Source: Pseudazoarcus pumilus
GTDB taxonomy: Bacteria > Pseudomonadota > Gammaproteobacteria > Burkholderiales > Rhodocyclaceae
DNA length: 64,000 bases
Assembly: GCF_002872475.1 (NCBI RefSeq)
Contig: NZ_CP025682.1
Location: 3,038,001 to 3,102,000 of the forward strand
Reading direction: 5' to 3'
Position numbers and translations under genes: made by a program. Within the stretch, counting starts at the first letter, position 1. Each line of letters opens with the position of its first letter. The notes beneath the pieces are model-generated. The model was not told where the DNA came from. It did not search any database and was given only the letters and a program-made list of their open reading frames with translations. Below, in pieces: positions 17,331 to 26,550 of this stretch.

Positions 17331-18149
17331 TCAGCTCGCCAGCGCCCTGTCGATCACCTGCTCCTCTTCGGGCGTGAGTTCGGGGCCGTCCAGCGTCACG
17401 CGCGAGTCGTCCACCCGGAAGCGCTCGATGATGGGGCGCAGGTCCTTCTTCACGTGCGACTCGTCATAGCCGTTGAACAGCGTGCCGAGCAGACCGCGAT
17501 CGAGGTCGCTGGTGCCCATGAACCAGTCGGCGATCGGGAAGGTGAGGTTCATGTTGTACTTCATCATGATCCCCTGGTTGTGATGCGCCGTGTGATGGCG
17601 ACGGATGGTGTTGATGAAGGGCATGTTGCGCACGAACCAGTTGTCGTGGCAGTGGCAGCAATAGTGGAAGGTCTCGTAGGTCAGGTATTGCGCGACCATG
17701 GTCATGAACAGCACGTAGCCCGCGTTCGGTCCGAACAGCCAGCCGGCGATGAAGGCCAGCGGCAACCCGGCCGCACCCAGCGTGGCGAGCACGCGCCACG
17801 GGAAGAACACGATGCGGAATTCGCGCGAGGAGTCGATCGTCGCCTCGTTGTCGGTGAAGTACTGGTGGTGCTGGCGTGTGTGGCGCTCGTAGATCTGGCG
17901 CAGGCCGAACACGTTGATGCGCCGATGCATCACGTAGCGGTGCATGAACCACTCGACGAAGTTGCCGGCGATGAACACGGGCACGGCGATCAGCCATTCC
18001 CAGCCCAGATTCTCGATCTGACTCACGCAATACCAGATCGCGGCAATGCCCACGCCGTACATCACGATGATGTGTACCAGGCCGTTGTACATCGGGCTGA
18101 TGTCGGCCTTGTACTGTTCCCGGAACTTGCGTTGCTTCTCGGTCATCAT
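17331..18149 (-). CDS. Fatty acid hydroxylase / sterol desaturase-like di-iron protein
   Basis: A 272-residue integral membrane protein of the fatty acid hydroxylase superfamily. Four to five hydrophobic segments carry the histidine clusters of the di-iron centre: HRYVMH, RHTRQHHQYF, HYCCHCHD and RRHHTAHH. It should hydroxylate or desaturate a membrane-associated lipid or small hydrophobic substrate. GGAGGTGA precedes the ATG. A perfect CTAATATATTAG palindrome lies 30 bp upstream of the start, which ties it to the GntR regulon spanning 17-38 kb. Its substrate in that regulon is not evident. Confidence 0.85.
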   Translation of the reverse strand: MMTEKQRKFREQYKADISPMYNGLVHIIVMYGVGIAAIWYCVSQIENLGWEWLIAVPVFIAGNFVEWFMHRYVMHRRINVFGLRQIYERHTRQHHQYFTDNEATIDSSREFRIVFFPWRVLATLGAAGLPLAFIAGWLFGPNAGYVLFMTMVAQYLTYETFHYCCHCHDNWFVRNMPFINTIRRHHTAHHNQGIMMKYNMNLTFPIADWFMGTSDLDRGLLGTLFNGYDESHVKKDLRPIIERFRVDDSRVTLDGPELTPEEEQVIDRALAS

Positions 18150-18178
18150 GTCGGGTCACCTCCGTGGCGTATATATGA

Positions 18179-18190
18179 CTAATATATTAG
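18179..18190. promoter_or_regulatory. Palindrome CTAATATATTAG, operator copy 1 (perfect)
   Basis: A perfect 12-bp palindrome (14 bp counting the flanking A/T pair), 30 bp upstream of the fatty acid hydroxylase ATG. Identical copies occur at 33085 and 37907 and near copies at 20356 and 28363, each upstream of a transcription unit. AT-rich palindromes are rare in this GC-rich DNA, so recurrence at promoters is strong evidence for an operator. Confidence 0.8.
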
Positions 18191-18258
18191 TTGTCCGGGC
18201 AGTCTCAGTCAAGGAGAAATTCCATCCTGTCTTCCTCGTTTTCGCGATCTGACCCGTC

Positions 18259-18285
18259 AAAAAAATACCCCGGCGACAGCCGGGG
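18259..18285 (-). terminator. Rho-independent terminator of ADH/hydrolase unit
   Basis: Read leftward, CCCCGGC-TGTC-GCCGGGG is followed by TATTTTTTT. It lies ~90 bases after the alcohol dehydrogenase stop and before the operator of the next gene, so the hydroxylase is a separate unit. Confidence 0.9.
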
Positions 18286-18377
18286 CAGCGAACGGCGTTC
18301 AATGATCGCTCGACGCGCCAGCGGCGGCGCGTGACGGGGAGGAAATCCGGCAAGCGTCACCATCTCCTGTGCGGGGA

Positions 18378-19619
18378 TTACGCGTCGACGGCGAGCCGCC
18401 CATGCCAGGCCGCATCGACGATGCGGCGGTAGCTGGCCGGCACGTCGGCGACCGGAAAGGCCTTGGCCAGACGCGCAACGCCCAGCGCATCTTCGGTGAG
18501 CCGGTCGATGTCCTCGCGCGCGATGCCGAAACGCTCCAGATCGTTCGGGATGTCCAGCTTCCCGACCACTTCGCGCATGCGCCGCGGCGTCTCCAGCAGC
18601 ACGGCGTCGTCGTCGCCGGTCAGCCCGAACATGCGGCCAACGTCGATCAGTTCGGCGCGACGCACCTCACGCATCGCGTCCAGCACATAGGGCAGCATCA
18701 CGGCGTTGGTACTGCCGTGTGACTTGTGCGTCTGACCAGCCACCGCGTAGGCGATGCCATGCACCGCGTTGAGTCCGGCGCTGCCGTAGGACAGCGCGGC
18801 GTAGTAGCTCGCGTAGGCCATGCCGATGCGCGCCTCGCGGTCGTCGCCGTGGGTGTAGCTGCGCTCCAGGTACAGACCGCACAGCCGGATGGCCTCGCGC
18901 GCGAACATCATGGTCAGCGACGAGCGTCCGCTGTAGCCCGGATCGGGGTTGCCACCACGGTCGAATTCGGCCGAATCCATGGTCATGTAGGACTCGACCG
19001 CATGGGTCAGCGCGTCGATGCCGGCATCGGCCGTGACGCGCGGCGGGCAGGTGTAGGTGAACTCGGGGTCGATCAGTGCGACAACCGGGCGCAGCACGTT
19101 GTCCATCACCGCCACCTTGGTGGCGTTGTCCGGGTCGATCAGGATCGCCCCCGGCGTCGCCTCCGAGCCGGTACCGGCGGTAGTCGGCAAGGCCACCAAC
19201 GGCAGTGCCTGCGGTTGTGCCGCGAGCGCGCCCGCGAATTCTCGGATGGGACGACCGTCGACCAGCGTCAGACACAAGGCCTTGGCCAGATCGATGTTGC
19301 TGCCACCGCCCAGCGCGATCACGTGATCGATGCGTTCGTCGCCCAGCGCGTCACGGATCTCGGCCGTGGCCGTGTCGCACAGGACGGTCGTCGGATCGGG
19401 CTCGCCACCGGCGTAGACATGGGTGCGGATGCCCAGGGCGTTGGCGGCCTCGACATACTCGCGCACCCACGGCGTGTGCCCGGTAAAGAAGGTGTCGGTC
19501 ACCAGCACGCCGCTGCGATGGCCCATGCGCGCGAGCAGCGCCGGAAGATCGGCGCGCGTGCCGCAGCCGAAAACGGTGCGCGCCGGCGCGCACCAGTGGA
19601 TCAGGTCTTCGCTTCTCAT
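18378..19619 (-). CDS. Iron-containing (type III) alcohol dehydrogenase
   Basis: A 413-residue NAD(P)-dependent dehydrogenase. The nucleotide site is ALGGGSNIDLAKAL; the substrate loop is PTTAGTGSEATP. The metal ligands lie in DAGIDALTHAVE (D and H), AVHGIAYAVAG (H) and KSHGSTNAV (H). It reversibly oxidises a primary alcohol or hydroxy-acid; 3- or 4-hydroxy-acid oxidation would fit the neighbouring malonate genes but is not shown. The ATG overlaps the stop of the hydrolase gene. The pair shares one operator at 20356. Confidence 0.88.
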   Translation of the reverse strand: MRSEDLIHWCAPARTVFGCGTRADLPALLARMGHRSGVLVTDTFFTGHTPWVREYVEAANALGIRTHVYAGGEPDPTTVLCDTATAEIRDALGDERIDHVIALGGGSNIDLAKALCLTLVDGRPIREFAGALAAQPQALPLVALPTTAGTGSEATPGAILIDPDNATKVAVMDNVLRPVVALIDPEFTYTCPPRVTADAGIDALTHAVESYMTMDSAEFDRGGNPDPGYSGRSSLTMMFAREAIRLCGLYLERSYTHGDDREARIGMAYASYYAALSYGSAGLNAVHGIAYAVAGQTHKSHGSTNAVMLPYVLDAMREVRRAELIDVGRMFGLTGDDDAVLLETPRRMREVVGKLDIPNDLERFGIAREDIDRLTEDALGVARLAKAFPVADVPASYRRIVDAAWHGRLAVDA

Positions 19620-20332
19620 CGTTTCCCCGTCAGGTTCAGGCTTTGCAGAAAGTCGCGCACTTCGCGCGCCACGTCCCCGGTGGCGTCCTTGAGCACGCTA
19701 TGGCCAATGCCGGCAAGCCCGCACAGCCGTGCGTCGGGCAGGCCGGCGGCCAGCAACTCGGCATGCGCCCATGGCGAATCCGCGTCGTCGCGACCGTGAA
19801 TGATCAGTGTCGGTATCGTGATCGCCCTCAGCAGACGCGTCTGGTTGGTTCCGCGGATCGCCTCCCAGGTCCACGCGGCAGCGTCGCGGTCGGCTGCCTC
19901 GACCAGACCCAGACGCACTTCACGCTCGGCGATCTCTTCGATCAACGCCGCACCGCGCTCGCGGAACCATTGAGCACGATCGAGCGTCGGCGTACCCGAC
20001 ATCAGCACCAGACCTTGTGGGCGTGGCACGCCGCTACGCGACAGGTATTCCAGCGACACCGACACGCCCATGCTCCAGCCGGCGAGCACGAAGGGCGCGT
20101 CACTGACGCGCTCCCGGATGACCTCTTCGAGATCGTCGGCGAGGCATTCGAGACGGTAGTCCTCGACGCCAGTGCCACGACGGGCCGCTGCGCGTCCGCG
20201 CAGATTCGGCAGCACGAAGCGTGCCTCGCCGCACAACTGGCTCGCCAGAGCGTTCCACGCGGCGCGCGTACCCTGGATGCCGTGCACGGCGACGATGGTC
20301 ACCGGACCGCTACCGGTGTCGACGACGTCCAT
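19616..20332 (-). CDS. Alpha/beta-fold hydrolase
   Basis: A 238-residue alpha/beta hydrolase with nucleophile S87 (GWSMG), acid D182 or D183 (HGRDDAD), catalytic H211 (GIGHSV) and oxyanion loop VHGIQG. It is cytosolic, with no signal peptide. It is probably an esterase or enol-lactonase acting before or after the coupled alcohol dehydrogenase (4-base overlap). The operator near-copy at 20356 lies 24 bp upstream and also fronts the divergent GntR gene. Confidence 0.85.
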   Translation of the reverse strand: MDVVDTGSGPVTIVAVHGIQGTRAAWNALASQLCGEARFVLPNLRGRAAARRGTGVEDYRLECLADDLEEVIRERVSDAPFVLAGWSMGVSVSLEYLSRSGVPRPQGLVLMSGTPTLDRAQWFRERGAALIEEIAEREVRLGLVEAADRDAAAWTWEAIRGTNQTRLLRAITIPTLIIHGRDDADSPWAHAELLAAGLPDARLCGLAGIGHSVLKDATGDVAREVRDFLQSLNLTGKR

Positions 20333-20355
20333 GATGCACTCCTCATGAATATTTG

Positions 20356-20367
20356 TTGTATATTACT
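20356..20367. promoter_or_regulatory. Operator copy 2 (imperfect)
   Basis: On the minus strand this reads GTAATATACAAC, which shares GTAATATAC with the copy at 28363 and resembles CTAATATATTAG. It lies in the divergent hydrolase/GntR spacer, so it could serve autoregulation as well as the hydrolase/ADH unit. Confidence 0.6.
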
Positions 20368-20443
20368 GATATCCCGATCGCCGCGCAAACCACTCCACAA
20401 GCCGCGCCGGCACGACCCATTGATCAGGAGGCATGCACGCCCG

Positions 20444-21145
20444 ATGTCCGCAGCCCGAGCTCCAGCAAGCGCAAGCGCGCCCGCCCCTCTCGCCGGCCGG
20501 CCTCGTCCGACCCTCAAGGAACAGGCCTATACGCGCATCGAGGAAGCCATCGTCACGCTGGAGCTGCCACCCGGCCGCGTGGTGTCGGAGTCGGCGATGA
20601 GCGAGATGACCGGCATCGGCCGCACGCCGATCCGCGAAGCCATTCAGCGTCTGGCGCAGGAGAACCTCATCATCGTGCTGCCGCAGCGCGGCCTGCTGGT
20701 GGCCGAGATGGATGTGCGCAAGCAGTTGCGCCTGCTCGAGACACGCCGCGAGGTCGAGCGTCTGATCGCGCGCAGCGCCGCGCGACGCGCGACAGCAGCC
20801 GAACGCCAGCGCTTCGCCGAACTGGCCGCCGAATTCGAGGCCGAGGCGGTGGCCGATGACGACACCGGCTTCGTACGCAGCGACCGCGACTTCAACGAGC
20901 TTTGCCTGAGCGCTGCGCGCAACGAGTTCGCCGAGGGCGCGATGCGGCTGATGCACGGCCTGTCGCGCCGCTTCTGGTACGTGCACTACAAGCAGGCCGC
21001 GGACCTGCCCGAAACCGCCAGGTTGCACGCGGCGATCGCGGACGCGATCGCGCGCGGCGAGGTCGAAGGGGCGGGTCGCGCGCTCGACCGCCTGCTCGAC
21101 CAGATGGAGGAGTTCACACGCTCGACTGTGCTTTCCGACCTGTAG
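20444..21145 (+). CDS. GntR-family regulator (FCD), paralogue 1
   Basis: A 233-residue regulator: a Pro/Ala-rich N-terminus, a winged helix at ~23-90 (SEMTGIGRTPIREAIQRLAQE) and an FCD domain at ~95-220 (RSDRDFNELCL, RRFWYVHYKQ). By eye it is about 85% identical to the 233-residue protein at 28471, with an identical recognition helix, so both should bind the same operator. AGGAGG lies 12 bases before the ATG. It is encoded inside the set of genes that carry the palindrome, in the position of a local repressor. The ligand is unknown; malonate or a related acid is a reasonable hypothesis because MdcY and MatR are GntR proteins. Confidence 0.9.
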   Translation: MSAARAPASASAPAPLAGRPRPTLKEQAYTRIEEAIVTLELPPGRVVSESAMSEMTGIGRTPIREAIQRLAQENLIIVLPQRGLLVAEMDVRKQLRLLETRREVERLIARSAARRATAAERQRFAELAAEFEAEAVADDDTGFVRSDRDFNELCLSAARNEFAEGAMRLMHGLSRRFWYVHYKQAADLPETARLHAAIADAIARGEVEGAGRALDRLLDQMEEFTRSTVLSDL

Positions 21146-21191
21146 CCACGACGCGGCGTCGCCCCGCCAAACCACCATAGACCAAGGCGTT

Positions 21192-21266
21192 GGCGCGATA
21201 ATCGAAGGGCATTGCGCCGAATGGGGCTCACATACGGCGGATTACGCTACGCCAATCCGCCCTACG
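21192..21266. repeat. Interspersed intergenic repeat, copy 1
   Basis: This segment shares AAT(A/C)..GGGCATTGCGCCG and the ending CCTACG with 63064-63139. The internal GGCGGATTACGCTACGCCAATCCGCC is an inverted repeat. It resembles dispersed extragenic repeats common in proteobacteria and lies between the convergent GntR and PEP-mutase-like genes. Confidence 0.55.
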
Positions 21267-21284
21267 CCATCTGCGGCCATGGGC

Positions 21285-22139
21285 TCATCGCCGCTCGAAC
21301 AGCGCGTTGGCCTCGGCATAGGGAATGGTGTCGGCGAGCATCGCGTCGAAGCGCCCGTGCTCGAGCAGGTCGATGCCGATGCGCCGCGTCAGCGCCATGA
21401 TCGCGCGCGCCGGGCCGGAACCGACACTCACGCGTGCGACACCCAGGCGCGTCATGCCCGCGATGTCCGGACAACCCGGTCCGGCCAGCACGTTGAGCGG
21501 GCAGGCTGCACCGGAGACCAGCGCGGCGATGGTGTCGGCATCGGTCACGCCGGGCACGAACACCCCGCTCGCGCCCGCGTCGCGATAGGCGCGAAGCCGA
21601 GCCAGCGTCGCCTCCAGGCGCGATTCCGCCGAGCCCAGCCGCAGCCAGAACACGTCGGTGCGCGCATTGATGTAGAGGTCGATGCCGGCCTCGCTGGCGA
21701 GCGCACGCACGGCCGCGATCAGCCCCGCCTGTTCAGCAGTGTCGCGTAACTCGCCCGGACGATCCGTTGGCGCGTCTTCGAGGTTCACCCCCACCGCACC
21801 GGCATCGATCACCGCACGCACGGTCTCGAGCACGGCCTCGCGCGTCGCCCCGTAGCCGGCCTCGATGTCCACCGTCACCGGCACATCCACGACGGCGACC
21901 ATGCGACGCACGACGTCGATCATCTCGGCCAGCGGAGTGCGCTCGCCGTCCGGGTAGCCGCGCGAGAACGCGATGCCCGCGCTGCTGGTGCCGATGGCCT
22001 GCGCGCCGGCCGCCTCGAACACGCGCGCGCTGGCCGCGTCCCAGGCGTTGGGCAACGCCAGCGCGGTGCCGCTGTGGTGCAAGGCGGTGAGGCGTCGCGC
22101 GCGCTCTCGCTGCGCGGGCGAAATCGTCGATACGCTCAT
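21285..22139 (-). CDS. Isocitrate lyase/PEP mutase superfamily protein
   Basis: A 284-residue TIM-barrel protein of the PEP mutase/2-methylisocitrate lyase/dimethylmalate lyase group. Active-site features are VTVDIEAGYG (Mg-binding Asp), VNLEDA and INARTDVF. The KKCGH loop that defines isocitrate and methylisocitrate lyases is absent, so it is not a classical lyase of that kind; a C-C lyase for a substituted malate or an oxaloacetate-type decarboxylase is possible. The ATG overlaps the stop of the IlvD-like gene. It is the last gene of the TRAP-FAD-IlvD unit (28244 to 21285). Confidence 0.82.
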   Translation of the reverse strand: MSVSTISPAQRERARRLTALHHSGTALALPNAWDAASARVFEAAGAQAIGTSSAGIAFSRGYPDGERTPLAEMIDVVRRMVAVVDVPVTVDIEAGYGATREAVLETVRAVIDAGAVGVNLEDAPTDRPGELRDTAEQAGLIAAVRALASEAGIDLYINARTDVFWLRLGSAESRLEATLARLRAYRDAGASGVFVPGVTDADTIAALVSGAACPLNVLAGPGCPDIAGMTRLGVARVSVGSGPARAIMALTRRIGIDLLEHGRFDAMLADTIPYAEANALFERR

Positions 22140-23863
22140 TTGTGGACTCCCGGCCGGCGGCGCTCGCCGAGCACCGCGCCCTGAGACATCGGCTGCACGA
22201 GCTGACGATACATCGAAAGCCAGCCCGGCTTGAGATCGAGGACCGGCGGCACGAAGGCCGCCAGGCGCGCGGCCAGTTCGTCGTCGGTCACGTCAAAGGC
22301 CAGCACGCGGCGCGTCAGGTCGATCTCGACCATATCGCCATTGCGCACCACCGCCAGCGGGCCACCCTCGGCCGCCTCGGGCATGACCTGTCCGATGGTG
22401 ATGCCGCTGTTCAGGCCCGACAGTTCGCCGTCGGTGACCACCGCCACGGTGTCACCCAGGCCCGCACCGACCAGTGCGGCCATGAAGCTCGCCGCGAACA
22501 CCGTGCCCGGCCCGCCCCTGGCGCCCATCATGCGCAGCACGATGACATCGCCGGCACGCACGGTGCCGTCCTGCAGACCGGCGATGGCTTCGTTTTCGTC
22601 CTCGAACACGCGCGCGACACCGGCAAAGCGGCGCACCGCCTCGGGCACGGCCGAGAGCTTGACCACCGCACCTTCGGGCGCGAGATTGCCGCGGATCACG
22701 ATCAGCCCCGGCTCGCGACGAAAGGGGTTGGATGCCGGGCGGATGAAGGCTTCGTCGGGTTGCGGCACTTCGGCGAGGTTGGCTTCCAGCGTCGCGCCCG
22801 TGACCGTGAGCACCGACAGGTCCAGGCGCGCGCGCAGCTGGCGCATCACGCCGGCACAGCCGCCGCCGGCGTCCAGATCCTCGATGCGGTGCGGGCCGTT
22901 GGGACGCACCAGGGTGAGCTGGTCTACATCGGCCGCGCGTTCGAACTCGGCCAGAACGTCGACCGCGCACTCGGCCTCGATGGACGTGGCGATGAGGTGA
23001 CGCACGCAGTTGACCGAACCGCCCATCGCCACGGCCACCGTGACCGCGTTGCGGAAGGCCGCCGGCGTGAGGATGTCGCGCGGACGGAGGTTCTTGTTCA
23101 CCAGCTCGACGATCTTGGCGCCGGCCTTGTCCGCCTGCTCGGCCAGGCGCGGCCCACCGGCACGGATCGGCGCACTGTGCGGCAAGGCCATGCCCAGCGC
23201 CTCGGCCATGCACTGCATGGTGTTGGCGGTGGCAAGGCCCGCGCACACGCCCGGGCCCTTGATCGCGTGGCGGGTCATGTCTTCGAGTTCGATCAGCGTC
23301 ATGCGGCCGGCCTTGACCGTACCCACCGCCTTGTACACCTCCTCGATGTCGACATGGCGCCCGCCGCACTCGCCGCCGAGCTGGTAGCCGCAAGGCAGGA
23401 TGAGCGCCGGGATGTTGAGCCGCGCGCAGGCCATCAGCTGCCCCGGCGTGGTCTTGTCGCACGAGGCGAGCAGGATCATGCCGTCCAGTTCCGCGCCTTC
23501 GACCTGGACCTCGACGTCATTGACCAGCAGGTCGCGCGTGGGCATCAGATAGCGGCCCTGCTTGCCGGCGCTGGTGACGAAATCCGAGGGGGCAACCGTG
23601 CGGATCTCGAAGGGCACGCCGCCCGCGGCGCGAATCGCCTTTTCCACCTGGCGTGCGACGTCGTCGAGATGCGCGTAGCACACCGACAGCTTGCTCGACG
23701 AATTGACGATGGCGATCTTGGGCTTGTCGAAGTCTTCCTCGGGGATGCCCATCGCCAGCCATTGCGCGCGGCGCACTGCCCAGCGCGTCGTGCCCGGTTC
23801 GAAGTTGCTGCGCAGTACTGGATCGGCCATGTCGGCTCCGTCGTGTCGGGGTGGATGCTTCAT
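22136..23863 (-). CDS. IlvD/Edd-family dehydratase
   Basis: A 575-residue Fe-S dehydratase. The three cluster cysteines are in SVCYAHLDD, LASCDKTTPG and GVCAGLATANTMQ. The C-terminal domain has the GELSGLNSGITIG signature. It removes water from a 2,3-dihydroxy acid or sugar acid. It is outside the isoleucine/valine operon, so a catabolic substrate is more likely than dihydroxy-isovalerate. Start 23863 overlaps the FAD gene stop (ATGA). An ATG at 23830 has a better GGAG site and would remove 11 residues; either is possible. Confidence 0.87.
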   Translation of the reverse strand: MKHPPRHDGADMADPVLRSNFEPGTTRWAVRRAQWLAMGIPEEDFDKPKIAIVNSSSKLSVCYAHLDDVARQVEKAIRAAGGVPFEIRTVAPSDFVTSAGKQGRYLMPTRDLLVNDVEVQVEGAELDGMILLASCDKTTPGQLMACARLNIPALILPCGYQLGGECGGRHVDIEEVYKAVGTVKAGRMTLIELEDMTRHAIKGPGVCAGLATANTMQCMAEALGMALPHSAPIRAGGPRLAEQADKAGAKIVELVNKNLRPRDILTPAAFRNAVTVAVAMGGSVNCVRHLIATSIEAECAVDVLAEFERAADVDQLTLVRPNGPHRIEDLDAGGGCAGVMRQLRARLDLSVLTVTGATLEANLAEVPQPDEAFIRPASNPFRREPGLIVIRGNLAPEGAVVKLSAVPEAVRRFAGVARVFEDENEAIAGLQDGTVRAGDVIVLRMMGARGGPGTVFAASFMAALVGAGLGDTVAVVTDGELSGLNSGITIGQVMPEAAEGGPLAVVRNGDMVEIDLTRRVLAFDVTDDELAARLAAFVPPVLDLKPGWLSMYRQLVQPMSQGAVLGERRRPGVHK

Positions 23864-25206
23864 TCGTCGAGGCGCGCGCCGTCGCGGTTGAGCACGTCGC
23901 GCAGGTCCTCACCACGGATCGCGCGCGGCGCAACGCCATCACGCAGCGCGATCGCTGCCGCATGACCGATGGCATGGCCGTAGCCGAAGCACTGTGCGGT
24001 CACGCGCGCCGAGGCCATGGCCTCGTGCTGGGCGGACAGGCAGCGCCCGGCCACCAGCAACGACTCGCCGCGCTGCGGCACGAAGCAGCCGTAGGGCACT
24101 TCGTAGTGATCCTGGAACAGCCACGACAGTCGCGGCTTCTCGCCCGAATGCAGTTCGATCGGCCACGGGCTGCGCGCGATGCCGTCGGCGCGCTTGACAC
24201 CGGTGACGACGTCCTCGTTGGCGAGCGTCGTGATGCCGTCGACCTGGCGCGTCTGGCGCACACCCACCTGCACGCCGGTGTCGTTGACGAAGGCCTGCTC
24301 GCAGCCGGCCAGCCGGTCGCGGAAGAAGCGCGCGTATTCGCGCACCTGGCGGCGGCCCTCGATCTCGGCCTCGGTGATGTCGGCCACATTGATGGGGTTG
24401 AGTTCGCGCCCGTCGCGCCCGACGATGCGCGTGGCGTTGCACAGCAACTCGCCGGGGCGCGGGGTCTCGAACAGGAACACCTTGGCGCGCGGCAGGCGGT
24501 AACGGCCCGAGGCGTTGGCCTCGACGATGGCCTGCATGACGTCGGCGCCGAGAATCGAATCCGGGCCGTAGGTCGCGACGAATCGCTCCACGTCCACCCC
24601 TTGCAGGCGGAAGATCATGGTCGGATTCTGCACCTGGCCCTCGTGCCCGACCGAGAACGGCAGGCCGGCCATGGTCACCAGATCGGCGTCGCCGCTGGCA
24701 TCCACGGTGATGCCGGCGCGCACCTCGATGCGACCCTGCTTGGTCCACGCCACGACGCCGGCGATGCGCTCGCCGCCATCGGTCAGCACATCGGTGACCA
24801 GCGTATGCAGCAGCACGTGCACGCCGGCTTCGGCGAGCAGCTCGTCGGCCGATTCGCGCCACACCAGCGGGTCGTGCACGCGGGTGAAGGTGCGTCCGTA
24901 GCGCACCGGTCCGGTGAGGCCGTTGCGCGCGCTCATGGTGCGCACGAACTCGTCGGCGAAGCCGAACACGATCTGGCGTGGTGGCGCGGTGTCGGACTCC
25001 GCCGCTTCGTACAGCCCGCAGATCGTGCCCGACAGGCCGGCCACCGCACCGCCACCGCAGAAGCCGTAGCGTTCCAGCAACAACACGCGCACCCCCTGGC
25101 GCGCAGCGGTCACCGCCGCCGCCACCCCGGCCGCACCGCCGCCGACCACCAGCACGTCGGTATCGATGCGGCTGGCCGGACGGGCATCGAGAATGGTCTC
25201 GTTCAT
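23860..25206 (-). CDS. FAD-dependent oxidoreductase (FAD_oxidored family)
   Basis: A 448-residue flavoprotein with an N-terminal Rossmann motif (VLVVGGGAAGVAAA, residues ~18-31), the Cys/Gly-rich RYGFCGGGAVAGLSG segment and a C-terminal FAD-contact region (VAGRCLSAQHEAMASARV). It belongs to the pfam12831 type that acts on small organic acids or sugar acids; the electron acceptor is not evident. There is no signal peptide. It sits 24 bp after dctM and is coupled to the IlvD-like gene, so it probably oxidises the imported solute. Confidence 0.83.
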   Translation of the reverse strand: MNETILDARPASRIDTDVLVVGGGAAGVAAAVTAARQGVRVLLLERYGFCGGGAVAGLSGTICGLYEAAESDTAPPRQIVFGFADEFVRTMSARNGLTGPVRYGRTFTRVHDPLVWRESADELLAEAGVHVLLHTLVTDVLTDGGERIAGVVAWTKQGRIEVRAGITVDASGDADLVTMAGLPFSVGHEGQVQNPTMIFRLQGVDVERFVATYGPDSILGADVMQAIVEANASGRYRLPRAKVFLFETPRPGELLCNATRIVGRDGRELNPINVADITEAEIEGRRQVREYARFFRDRLAGCEQAFVNDTGVQVGVRQTRQVDGITTLANEDVVTGVKRADGIARSPWPIELHSGEKPRLSWLFQDHYEVPYGCFVPQRGESLLVAGRCLSAQHEAMASARVTAQCFGYGHAIGHAAAIALRDGVAPRAIRGEDLRDVLNRDGARLDE

Positions 25207-25230
25207 GTCACTCCCTCCGTGTTCTGCCGG

Positions 25231-26550
25231 CTAGAAGCCCAGCACCTTGGACGGCAACCACAACACGATCTGCGGAAAGGCCATGACTACGCCCGCGACC
25301 ACGAGCTGCAGCAGGATGAACGGGATCACGCCGCGATACATGTCGGGCAGGGTGATCTCCGGTGGGCTCACCCCGCGCAGGTAGAAGATCGCCGGCGCCA
25401 TCGGCGGCGTCAGGTAGCCGGTCTGCAGCATGATCATGAAGAGGATGCAGAACCAGACCACGTCGAAGCCGGCGGCTGCGACCAGCGGCGCGAAGATCGG
25501 GATGAAGATCAGCGTGACCGAGGCCCATTCGAGGAAGAAACCCGCGATCAGGGTCAGGAACAGCACCAGGAACAGCAGCCCCCAAGGACCCAGGCCGAGC
25601 GCGTCGATCAGGTTGTTGACCACCATCATGCCGCCCGTGCCGGCGAACACGCCGGTGAACATGTTCCCTGCGAGCAGGATCAGCATGATCATCGAGGTGA
25701 TGCGCAGCGTGGCCATCAGTGCGTCGCTGAACATGCGCATGTTGAAGCGGCGGTAGAACACCGCCAGCCCCACCGAGCACAACGCGCCCAGCGCGGCTGC
25801 CTCGGTCGGCGCCGCCCAGCCCATGATCATCGAGCCGAGCACCGAGAAGATCATCACCAGCGGCGGCACCAGCGCGTAGACGGTGAGACGGATCTTCTCC
25901 CACAGGCCGGGGTCGTCGGGCGAGGGCTCGCTGCTCGGACCGTACTCGGGCCTGATCACGCAGATGGCGATGATGTAGATGGCGTAGAGGGTCGCCAGCA
26001 GCAGGCCGGGGAAGACCATGCCCATGAACAGGTCGCCGATCGACACGTTGGCCAGCGGGCCGATCACCACCGCCACCACCGACGGCGGAATGATGGTGCC
26101 GAGCGAGCCGCCGGCGCAGATCGTGCCGCTGATCAGCGCCTTGTTGTAGCGATGCTTGAGCATCGGCGGGATGGCGAGCAGGCCGATCACGGCCTCGGCC
26201 GCGCCGATCACGCCGGTCGAGGCGGCGAACAGGATGGCCATCAGGATGGTACCGACCGCCAGTCCGCCCGGCAGGCGCTTGGTCCACAGGTGGATGGCTT
26301 CGAACAGTCGGTCAGCGATGCCGGAACGTTCCAGCATCGAGCCCATGAACACGAACAGCGGAACAGCCGCGAGCACGAAATTCGAGCCGACCTCCTCGAT
26401 CTTGTCGATGAGCAGGAAGATCAGGTTGTCACCGAAGGTGACGAGGCCGAAGATCAGCGTCGTCGCCATCAGCGAGAAGGCCACCGGGAAGCCGATGAAG
26501 ATCAGCACCAGCAGCACCGGGAACATCAGCAGGGCGAGGTATTCGGACAT
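25231..26550 (-). CDS. dctM: TRAP transporter large permease DctM
   Basis: A 439-residue membrane protein with about 12 helices and DctM landmarks: FMGSMLERSGIADRLFEA, STGVIGAAEAVIG, IIPPSVVAVVIGP, GWAAPTEAAALG and TPPMAPAIFYLRG. With DctQ it forms the membrane component for the receptor at 27156. The stop/start overlap with dctQ is TGATG. Confidence 0.93.
   Translation of the reverse strand: MSEYLALLMFPVLLVLIFIGFPVAFSLMATTLIFGLVTFGDNLIFLLIDKIEEVGSNFVLAAVPLFVFMGSMLERSGIADRLFEAIHLWTKRLPGGLAVGTILMAILFAASTGVIGAAEAVIGLLAIPPMLKHRYNKALISGTICAGGSLGTIIPPSVVAVVIGPLANVSIGDLFMGMVFPGLLLATLYAIYIIAICVIRPEYGPSSEPSPDDPGLWEKIRLTVYALVPPLVMIFSVLGSMIMGWAAPTEAAALGALCSVGLAVFYRRFNMRMFSDALMATLRITSMIMLILLAGNMFTGVFAGTGGMMVVNNLIDALGLGPWGLLFLVLFLTLIAGFFLEWASVTLIFIPIFAPLVAAAGFDVVWFCILFMIMLQTGYLTPPMAPAIFYLRGVSPPEITLPDMYRGVIPFILLQLVVAGVVMAFPQIVLWLPSKVLGF

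Noticed and set aside
18179-18190. CTAATATATTAG as a simple -10 promoter element
   Set aside because: Exact 12-bp symmetry in three copies and conserved flanks go beyond a -10 box; an operator overlapping the promoter explains it better.
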